Assembly: GCA_038258425.1 (NCBI GenBank)
Contig: JBBSPV010000016.1
Span: forward strand, 1-64,000
Direction of reading: 5' to 3'
DNA from: DATLGB01 sp038258425
GTDB taxonomy: Bacteria > Actinomycetota > Thermoleophilia > Solirubrobacterales > Solirubrobacteraceae
Length of the DNA: 64,000 nt
In this document: in pieces, positions 8,850 through 15,216 of the stretch
Layout of the letters: each line of letters starts with the position of its first letter
Numbering within the stretch: position 1 is the first letter of the stretch
The notes under the pieces: generated by a model
Seen by the model: the letters and a program-made list of their open reading frames with translations, nothing else
Database searches by the model: none
Told to the model about the DNA's origin: nothing
Position numbers and translations under genes: made by a program

Positions 8850-8879
8850 TTGACAAGTTAGCACTATCGGTCGTGCTAT
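8850..8879 (+). promoter_or_regulatory. Promoter of the methyltransferase gene
   Basis: TTGACA at 8850-8855 is a consensus -35 box. TGCTAT at 8874-8879 is a plausible -10 box after an 18-nt spacer. The -10 box overlaps the inverted repeat at 8866-8898, so a repressor bound there would block transcription. Confidence 0.6.
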
Positions 8880-8898
8880 GCGACTTAGCACGACCGAT
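8866..8898. promoter_or_regulatory. Inverted-repeat operator, probable TetR binding site
   Basis: ATCGGTCGTGCTA (8866-8878) and its exact complement TAGCACGACCGAT (8886-8898) are separated by 7 nt. A further partial half-site TTAGCACTATCGG overlaps the left arm from 8858. The element lies between the divergent TetR and methyltransferase genes and overlaps the forward promoter. Binding by the adjacent TetR protein is inferred. Confidence 0.75.
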
Positions 8899-8924
8899 CG
8901 TATTAAACTATCCCAGAGGCCTTC

Positions 8925-9656
8925 ATGCCCCAGATCGCCACTCCTGCCGCGCCCATCACTGCCTCCGCTCCCGACGCGGGGTCGATCCCGCACCAAGAGC
9001 CCGGCCCTTGGGGGCGGGTCTGGGGCCGGTGTTTCGCGGCGCTGTACAACCCTCTGTTCTGGCGGACGGAGCGGCGGGGCAACGCGGCGCGGCGGGCGCA
9101 CCTCATCGACCGGGCCGAGGGCCGTGTCGTCGAGCTGGGGGCCGGCACCGGCCTCAATCTGGCGCATTATCCAGCCGAGGCTGAGCTCGTCCTGACCGAG
9201 CCGTACGAGCCGATGGCCCGGCGCCTGGAGCGGCGCCTGTCCTCATCGGGCCGGATCGCCGAGGTCATCCGAGCCCCCGCTGAGGCGTTGCCGCTACCCG
9301 ACGCCTCCGCGGATACGGTCGTCTCGACCCTTGTTCTGTGCACCGTCAAGGACCTCGACGCAACGCTCGCCGAGGCGCGCCGGGTTCTGCGCCCCGGGGG
9401 CCGGCTGCTGTTCATCGAGCACGTCGCCGGCGAGGAGGGAAGCCGCCTGCACGACTGGCAGCGCCGGGCGCACGGCTTGTGGCAGGGCTTTGCCTGCGGC
9501 TGTAACACGGACCGCCGGACCGGGGACGCCATCCGCGCCGCCGGCTTCGAGATCGAGGAGCTCGTCGAGGACGAGCTCGAGTTCGACATCCCCCTGGTCC
9601 GCCCGCTGATCTGGGGATCGGCGCGCAACCCCGGCACAGGGCGGGCGGCGGCCTGA
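8925..9656 (+). CDS. Class I SAM-dependent methyltransferase
   Basis: A 243-aa methyltransferase of the Methyltransf_11/UbiE superfamily. The SAM-binding motif I is VVELGAGTGLN (about 68-78), the acidic motif II is LTEPYEPM, and the post-motif segment RVLRPGGRLLFIEH is typical. The layout, including the C-terminal DWQRRAHGLWQGFACGCN segment, resembles METTL7/UbiE-like small-molecule methyltransferases, but the substrate cannot be read from the sequence. ATG start at 8925. It is divergent from and probably repressed by the TetR gene, consistent with a detoxification or resistance role (inference). It lies within the tRNA-repeat-bounded segment. Confidence 0.88.
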   Translation: MPQIATPAAPITASAPDAGSIPHQEPGPWGRVWGRCFAALYNPLFWRTERRGNAARRAHLIDRAEGRVVELGAGTGLNLAHYPAEAELVLTEPYEPMARRLERRLSSSGRIAEVIRAPAEALPLPDASADTVVSTLVLCTVKDLDATLAEARRVLRPGGRLLFIEHVAGEEGSRLHDWQRRAHGLWQGFACGCNTDRRTGDAIRAAGFEIEELVEDELEFDIPLVRPLIWGSARNPGTGRAAA

Positions 9657-9864
9657 TGCGCCGTCCCACCACAACCTTCGCCACGTTCCTGCCGGTGATC
9701 GTCTGCGGCCCTAGCGGACCCGGATCGCCCTGCCGGCCAGCCAGCAGCTGACCCGATCCGCGGAACGGTTGACAAAGCTCATGACCACCCCGCCTAGCCC
9801 GCCGATCGAGGAGCTTGGCCTTCTCGAGGAGTCCCGCGGGTGTGGCCGGAACCCGGTCGGCTGA

Positions 9865-10668
9865 ATGGCGGCGGCGACGATGCTCCGGACCCCGCTGGGG
9901 CGTCGCGTCAAGGTCATCGAGCGTGGCACGGGGACCCCGGTGGTGTTCCTCCACAGCGGGGTGGGCAGCGCTGGCGAGTGGAAGCGGGTCTTCTCGCTCT
10001 GGCCGGAGGGCTACCGGCTCGTCGCGATCGAGGCCTACCGCGACGGCACCGGCCCGGGCGTGGCCGGGCGCCGCAGCCTCGACGACTACGCCGATCAGGT
10101 TCATGCCGTCGCCGAGCACGTGGCCGTGCCTGTCCGCCTGGTCGGGTTCTCGTGGGGCGGCGCAACCGCCCTCCGGGTGGCGGCGGCGGCGCCCGAGCTC
10201 GTGGACTCACTCGCCGTCGTCGAGCCTGAGGCATACGCGTTGCTGCGCACGGAGAACGCCCACGCCTACACGCAGATCCGTGACCTGCGCGATCGGTGGC
10301 GCGAGCACGTTCGCGCGGGGCGGTGGTACGAGGCCTTCGAGGAGTTCATCGACTTCTACAACGGGCCCGGCTCGTTCGCTCGCTGGCCGCCTCCGCACCG
10401 CGAGGCGTTTCTCGCCGTCCAGCGGGCCCGGGGAGATCTATGGGACGTCCTGTTCGACGACGGCCTGCTCACGCTTGAGGCGCTCACGAGGGTCACCGCG
10501 CCAGTCCACGTCATCGAGGGAACGCAGACCTCCGCCGTCGACCATGCGATCTGCGAAGTCGTTCGGCGGCACGTGCCGTACGCGCAGCACACGTTGATCG
10601 AGGGTGCCGCCCACATGATCCCGCTCACCCACCCGGAGCCGCTCACCCGCGCTCTCCTCTGCTCCTGA
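9865..10668 (+). CDS. Alpha/beta-hydrolase fold enzyme
   Basis: A 267-aa soluble alpha/beta hydrolase. The nucleophile elbow is GFSWGG with Ser96. The oxyanion region is VVFLHSGVG (about 26-34), and a late His in GAAHMIPLTHPE supplies the catalytic base. Length is normal. The substrate is unknown; esterases, lactonases and haloperoxidase-like enzymes share this pattern. ATG at 9865 is used; another ATG 15 nt downstream is possible. The stop codon is only 3 bp before the right-hand tRNA-Phe repeat, so this gene forms the right edge of the putative island. The 208 bp between it and the methyltransferase show no gene. Confidence 0.85.
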   Translation: MAAATMLRTPLGRRVKVIERGTGTPVVFLHSGVGSAGEWKRVFSLWPEGYRLVAIEAYRDGTGPGVAGRRSLDDYADQVHAVAEHVAVPVRLVGFSWGGATALRVAAAAPELVDSLAVVEPEAYALLRTENAHAYTQIRDLRDRWREHVRAGRWYEAFEEFIDFYNGPGSFARWPPPHREAFLAVQRARGDLWDVLFDDGLLTLEALTRVTAPVHVIEGTQTSAVDHAICEVVRRHVPYAQHTLIEGAAHMIPLTHPEPLTRALLCS

Positions 10669-10671
10669 AGG

Positions 10672-10709
10672 TCGTGGTGTCCCCGGTTCGAGTCCGCGTC
10701 TCGCCATCG
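10672..10709 (+). repeat. Right copy of the 38-bp tRNA-Phe 3' direct repeat (probable attR)
   Basis: Matches 7896-7933 at 37 of 38 positions; the one change (C for G) falls in the T-stem. No 5' tRNA half precedes it: the sequence just upstream is the stop region of the hydrolase gene. It is therefore a fragment generated by duplication, not a tRNA gene. Confidence 0.8.
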
Positions 10710-10727
10710 GTCCTCCGTCCGGCCCGC

Positions 10728-11132
10728 TCACACGCGAATCACGATGAGGCCGCCGACGCCGTCGAGTGGAGCGAAGTCGTCGTCCTGGGTGATAACGGGC
10801 AGGCCGTGGGCGGCCGCGGTGGCGGCGACCCACAGGTCGTCGACGTTGACGCGTCGGCCGGCCTGAGCGAGGTGGACGCGCAGCCGAGCCCACGCGGCCG
10901 CCACCTCGGCGTCGATCGCGACCACCTCGATGTCGGCGATGGTCTCCAGGGTCGCGAGGCGGCGCGCGCGGGTATCGACGTCTGCCGAGGCCAGCACCCC
11001 GGCCCGGAGCTCGGCGATCGTCACCGGGCAGATGACGCTGTGCTCGGGCAGGCTGCCGGCGTCGATCGAGCGGCCGGATTCAGCCGCGATGAACACGCTC
11101 GTGTCCAGGAGTCCCCTCGGCGGCGCCGTCAA
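10728..11132 (-). CDS. vapC: PIN-domain toxin (VapC-like)
   Basis: A 134-aa PIN-domain ribonuclease. The acidic catalytic residues are visible as Asp10 in LLDTSVF, a Glu in TIAELRAG (about 41), Asp in NVDDLWVAA (about 98) and Asp in VITQDDDF near the C-terminus. VapC toxins cleave specific RNAs, usually tRNA or rRNA sites, and are held inactive by their antitoxin. The start codon overlaps the antitoxin stop by 4 nt, so the pair is translationally coupled. It lies directly next to the right tRNA-Phe repeat, just outside the interval. Confidence 0.9.
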   Translation of the reverse strand: MTAPPRGLLDTSVFIAAESGRSIDAGSLPEHSVICPVTIAELRAGVLASADVDTRARRLATLETIADIEVVAIDAEVAAAWARLRVHLAQAGRRVNVDDLWVAATAAAHGLPVITQDDDFAPLDGVGGLIVIRV

Positions 11133-11389
11133 CGAATCGGGCCGAGGTCGTCCGTGGTGTCGCCGACCAGCCGGGCCAGGTCGTCCCGAAGCCCCGCATC
11201 GGCCTGCGTGACGCCGAGCCGTCCAGCCAGCTCGGCACGCGGGATCGGCCTGCGCCGCACGTCGCGGATTGGGAGCAGCTCCGCCACGGGGCGGCCGCGG
11301 GAGGTGATCGTCACCCGTTCACCCGCCTGCACGCGTCGAAGCACGTCAGCGGTGCGGTTGCGCAGCTCCCGCGCTGCCACATCGGTCAT
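11129..11389 (-). CDS. Phd/YefM-type antitoxin
   Basis: An 86-aa antitoxin. The N-terminal Phd/YefM DNA-binding fold shows DVAARELRNRTADVLRRVQ followed by GERVTITSRGRPVAELLPI, a family signature. The acidic C-terminal tail would wrap the toxin. It precedes and overlaps the PIN toxin gene (4 nt). ATG start at 11389. A -10-like TACATT lies exactly 6 nt upstream on the same strand, pointing to a leaderless, autoregulated transcript. Confidence 0.9.
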   Translation of the reverse strand: MTDVAARELRNRTADVLRRVQAGERVTITSRGRPVAELLPIRDVRRRPIPRAELAGRLGVTQADAGLRDDLARLVGDTTDDLGPIR

Positions 11390-11395
11390 GCGACG

Positions 11396-11401
11396 AATGT
11401 A
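11396..11401 (-). promoter_or_regulatory. -10-like box of the phd-vapC operon
   Basis: TACATT on the minus strand, 6 nt before the antitoxin ATG, with no ribosome-binding site between. Short repeats of GCTAC upstream could be operator half-sites. Confidence 0.45.
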
Positions 11402-11425
11402 GCACTAGCGTAGCCCTCCGCCGGG

Positions 11426-14400
11426 TCAGCCGGTGAACTGCGGGAGTGTGGTCATGTCCCGTGCGGCAAGGACGCGTACGTCGGCGTGCGCGGTGCGCCG
11501 GAGATGCTGGCGGCGGTAGGTGACCACGGCGGTGTTGCGCATCCGGCTGGTCGGACGGGCGTCACGGTCGACGCGAACAGCGAACGACAGCGTCCGCTTG
11601 CTGTGGGGCTTGAGCTTGAGCGTCCAGCACAGCCGGCCGTGCTTGAGCTTGCCGTGGTCGCGCGACAAGAGCGAGAGCCGGCCCGGGAGACGATCGCACA
11701 CGCTGACGCCCTGGGCCGTCTTCGTGCCCCGGTTGCGCACGGTGATGCGGTAGCGGAAACGCCCGCCCTGCTTGACGGTCGTGCGATTCGCACGCTTGGC
11801 GAGCGACAGCTTGGCGGCCTTGTTCCCCGTCTTGGGTGGGAGCGGGACGACGGGGGGCGCGACGGGCGGAGGGTTGGCGACCGGGGGCGTGACGGGCGGG
11901 GGCGTGACGGACGGGGGCGTGACGGGCGGCGGAGCGACGATGATGCCCGCGTCGAGCGTCAGGTTCTCCCCGTCGGCGTCGGTGGGCGTCGGGTCGGGCA
12001 GCGTGATGTCCTGGGTGACGCCGCTCGTCCGGTCGGCGTCGGAGTCGGAGGCCGCGTCGACACCGGCCGCGCGGCGCAGCGTGAAGCTCGCCCGCGGGGG
12101 CAGCGACGCCGGATCGAACGTGACGTGGTAGCCACCGCTCACCAGATCGAGTGTGCCGGCGTCCTGGCCGGCTTGGCTCGAGCTCGTGAACAGGTACCTG
12201 CCGTCGGGCCCCGTCGTGGTCGTGACGTGGATCGTGTCGCCGTGCTTGTCGGTCCCGTCGAGCGTGACGCGGACGCCGGGAACCCCGGGCTCGTCGGTGT
12301 CCTGGGCGCCGTCCTTGTTGAGGTCGTTCCAGACGTAGTCGCCGATGCGGTTGGCCACGACGTGCGCGTCGCGCGTCGGCGAGAGCGTCCCGAGCCGGAT
12401 GTCGCTCGAGCGCAGCGCTGCCGTGTTCGCGTACACGTCCCCCGAGCGGTTGCCATCGGTCCTCAGCGTGTAGGAGAACGCGCGCGACAGGCCGGCGCCG
12501 AGCGTTCCGGGTCGCGTGACCCGGAGGGCGGTGGCGTCGGCGATGACGTCGGGACACCCGGCCGCCGCGGCCGCGATCTGCGCCGCGGTGCACCAGCTCT
12601 TGCCGGGCGGGAGGGCACCGTAGTTCGCCTGCCCACCGGCCGACGGATCGTAGGTCGCATAGACCGCAGCCGGCTCGGCGTCGGTGTACTCGACCGTCTC
12701 GTCGTCGCCGACGCTCACGTCCTCGAGCGCGTAGCCGCCGTGGAACGCGCTGCCCGGGCTGCGACCCGGCACCGCGCCGGCCGCGGTGCCGTCGCCGTTG
12801 AACGGCAGCACGTCGATTGTCTGGAAGTTCGGGTGCGGGAGCGTCGAGAGGTTCGCGTAGGTCACGCTGAAGGTGACCGAGTCGCCCGGCTCGATCACCC
12901 GCTTGTCGATGCTCTTATCGATCTGGATCCCGCTCAGCGCGTCGACGCGGATGGTCGCCGTCCCGAGGTGTGGATCGCTGGCGCTCGGTGAGTCGATCCC
13001 CTCCGGCGATCCGACGTCATCGGGGCTGGCCACGATCGCGCGGTTGACTTTGGTGCCGGTCGCCGTCGTCGAGACGCGCGCCCGGAAGGTGATGCGCGGC
13101 GTGTCGGCGCTGGTCAGATCGCCGAGATCCCAGACGATCGTCGTCGTTCCGTCGGCGTTGGGCGTCACCGACGACGGTCGTGGCGAGGGCTCCTGACCCG
13201 CCTCGCTCGAGAGCACGGTGCCGGCGGGCAGCACGTCGGTCACCTGCACGTTCCGGGCCGTCGCGCCCGCGGCGCCGCTCGGCGTCACGACGCGCGGATC
13301 GAGCGCGTACTCGACGCTGTCGCCGCCTCTGATCGCTGGGGTACCTCCGCCGGGCGGGTCGATGATCGACTTGGTCAGCTTGACCTGAGCGGCCGAAAGC
13401 AGCAGACGGTCGCCGCGCGCGCCACCCCGGGTCGCCGGATCGTAGGTCGGCGCCGTCCACGGGCCGGTGTCCGGGTCGGCGTTCGTCTGATAGGGCATGA
13501 AGTTCGCGATCCTCGTCGCGCTCGCGCCCGGCTTGGCCTGCAGGTTCACGACGAACGCGAGCGTGAACGTGGCCGCCGGCGGCTGGAGAAGGCGCACCCG
13601 CACCTTCGTGATCGTGCTCGGATCCGCCGGCGGCGTCGCGCTCCAGTCGCCGCCTGCGCAGTCCGTCGCGCGCAGCGCGGCCCAGCGAGTGGCGTCGTCG
13701 GGATCGGTCGACGTCGGCGTCGTCGAGTACTCGAGGGCGATCCCGCTGCCGAGCGCGAGCCCGGTGGAGTTCGCCGTCAGCCACGCCGGGCTCCCCTTGC
13801 CGTAGCTCGGACTCGAACCGGCGCCCGCAAGCGTGACCTGTTGCGTCGTCGTGTCGAACACGTCACACGCTGCGACGCTGTCGAAGCCGGCGAGCGGATT
13901 GAGGCTGGAGATGCGCTGCTCGCCCTGGAACACCTGGCCGGGGCCGACGGTCGCAAAGCCGTTGCGATCGACGTTCGGCCCGCCGGGGATGTAGCGGCCG
14001 GGGGCGGTCACGTCGACGTAGTGCTTGTAGAAGCTGCCGCTCGCGTTGGTGCTCAGCGTCAGGTTCTGGGTGTTGTTGCTGAGGATCTCGCCCACGGCGG
14101 GGGTGCCGTCGGGGCCGCTCGCGTCGAGCCCGGTGAGCGTGTTCGTCGTGGTCAGCTGACCGCCCGGGGCGCCCGTCACGTCGGTCTCGGGCACGAAGAT
14201 CGTCACGTTCGTGCTCGACAGCGTGCCCGAGGTCGTGCTTGCGGGGTTGGCCAGGGCCACCTCCATCGCGACGTTCTGACCCGTGGCCGCGCAGCTCCAG
14301 CTGCCGCCGCTGTCGCCGCTGCAAGAGACGAATTCGGCGTTGGGGCTGACCGCTCCGAAGTCGTCGGTGAGCGACATGGCGGCGGCGGGCGGCTCGTAGC

Positions 14401-15130
14401 CGATCAGTCCCCGGCCGCCGAAGTCCGTGATCCGCACGCTGACCGGATAGCGCAAGAGGTAGCCAGGGACGTTGCCGGCTCCGCCGGCCGCGACCGGCGT
14501 GACGTTCGGCGACGACTTGACCATGTCCACGCGCGGAATCGAGCTGACCGTGACCGGATCGGGCGTCGCCGTTCCCGGGGCGGCGCCGTCGGCCTCCGCC
14601 GTGGTGGAGCCCGGCGCCGCGTTCAACACGGTGCCGTTCGTCGTCTCCTTGACCTTCGCCACGAGCGACAGCGTGCGCGCCGTACCCGTCGGGATGTCGC
14701 CCACGTTGCAGACGATCGTCAACCCGTCCGCGCTGATCTCCGAGACGGGCGTCCGGCCCGGCAGGCAGGTCGCCGGAAGCCGCGTCCACGTCAGGCCTGC
14801 CGGGAGCGTCTGGCGAATCGTCACGTTCCTGCCGGTGCTGGAGCCCGCCTGCGTGTCGTTGACGTTGAACTGCACGTCGTAGGTCACCTGGTCGTTGCTG
14901 CGCACGACGGCGTCGGTCGCGCTCGTGTCGTTGCCCGCGCCCGCCGCCGCGTCAAACGGCGCTGTCCCGGTCGCCTGCGTGACGACGACATCGACGCTCT
15001 GCGCCGCCCCTGCCGGCGCCGCCAGGGTCGCCCCGAGCAGTCCCACCGCGATGAACGCGATCCACGCCACGGCGCCTCTCCGCCATGACCTCGAGGGCCG
15101 CCACCGTCGGCGCCCGTTCAGGCCCTGCAT
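11426..15130 (-). CDS. Giant secreted DUF11/SdrD-B repeat protein
   Basis: A 1234-aa exported surface-type protein. A basic N-terminus and hydrophobic core form a signal peptide ending near AAPAGAA (about residue 43). DUF11-like Ig modules occupy about 50-200, 595-735 and 740-920. An SdrD B-like module (RIGDYVWNDLNKDG, from about 927 to 1040) follows, then a PPV/TPP-rich hinge (about 1063-1095), a LPPKTG sequence near 1098-1103, and a final basic DUF11 module to the end. LPPKTG is not followed by a membrane span, so it is not a usable sortase signal. Such proteins serve as adhesins or envelope layers. ATG start at 15130, divergent from the regulator at 15217 (86-bp gap). Specific function is unknown. 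Confidence 0.85.
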   Translation of the reverse strand: MQGLNGRRRWRPSRSWRRGAVAWIAFIAVGLLGATLAAPAGAAQSVDVVVTQATGTAPFDAAAGAGNDTSATDAVVRSNDQVTYDVQFNVNDTQAGSSTGRNVTIRQTLPAGLTWTRLPATCLPGRTPVSEISADGLTIVCNVGDIPTGTARTLSLVAKVKETTNGTVLNAAPGSTTAEADGAAPGTATPDPVTVSSIPRVDMVKSSPNVTPVAAGGAGNVPGYLLRYPVSVRITDFGGRGLIGYEPPAAAMSLTDDFGAVSPNAEFVSCSGDSGGSWSCAATGQNVAMEVALANPASTTSGTLSSTNVTIFVPETDVTGAPGGQLTTTNTLTGLDASGPDGTPAVGEILSNNTQNLTLSTNASGSFYKHYVDVTAPGRYIPGGPNVDRNGFATVGPGQVFQGEQRISSLNPLAGFDSVAACDVFDTTTQQVTLAGAGSSPSYGKGSPAWLTANSTGLALGSGIALEYSTTPTSTDPDDATRWAALRATDCAGGDWSATPPADPSTITKVRVRLLQPPAATFTLAFVVNLQAKPGASATRIANFMPYQTNADPDTGPWTAPTYDPATRGGARGDRLLLSAAQVKLTKSIIDPPGGGTPAIRGGDSVEYALDPRVVTPSGAAGATARNVQVTDVLPAGTVLSSEAGQEPSPRPSSVTPNADGTTTIVWDLGDLTSADTPRITFRARVSTTATGTKVNRAIVASPDDVGSPEGIDSPSASDPHLGTATIRVDALSGIQIDKSIDKRVIEPGDSVTFSVTYANLSTLPHPNFQTIDVLPFNGDGTAAGAVPGRSPGSAFHGGYALEDVSVGDDETVEYTDAEPAAVYATYDPSAGGQANYGALPPGKSWCTAAQIAAAAAGCPDVIADATALRVTRPGTLGAGLSRAFSYTLRTDGNRSGDVYANTAALRSSDIRLGTLSPTRDAHVVANRIGDYVWNDLNKDGAQDTDEPGVPGVRVTLDGTDKHGDTIHVTTTTGPDGRYLFTSSSQAGQDAGTLDLVSGGYHVTFDPASLPPRASFTLRRAAGVDAASDSDADRTSGVTQDITLPDPTPTDADGENLTLDAGIIVAPPPVTPPSVTPPPVTPPVANPPPVAPPVVPLPPKTGNKAAKLSLAKRANRTTVKQGGRFRYRITVRNRGTKTAQGVSVCDRLPGRLSLLSRDHGKLKHGRLCWTLKLKPHSKRTLSFAVRVDRDARPTSRMRNTAVVTYRRQHLRRTAHADVRVLAARDMTTLPQFTG

Positions 15131-15216
15131 GTACCCTCGCCCGTGCGGAGGTTCCTGATCGTCGCCATCTGTCGCGGAGTGAAGACCTGGCGACCTGCCG
15201 GAAGCCTGCGAAAACC

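Noticed and set aside
9711..9929. Short minus-strand frame between methyltransferase and hydrolase genes
   Set aside because: No ribosome-binding site, partly antisense to the hydrolase, and no recognisable fold; treated as intergenic.
7931..10671. An integrase or transposase gene inside the tRNA-bounded interval
   Set aside because: I looked for tyrosine-recombinase and DDE motifs in both strands and found none; only tetR, methyltransferase and hydrolase genes are present.
11821..11842. LPPKTG in the giant DUF11 protein as a cell-wall sorting signal
   Set aside because: No hydrophobic helix and basic tail follow; a folded domain of about 130 residues does.
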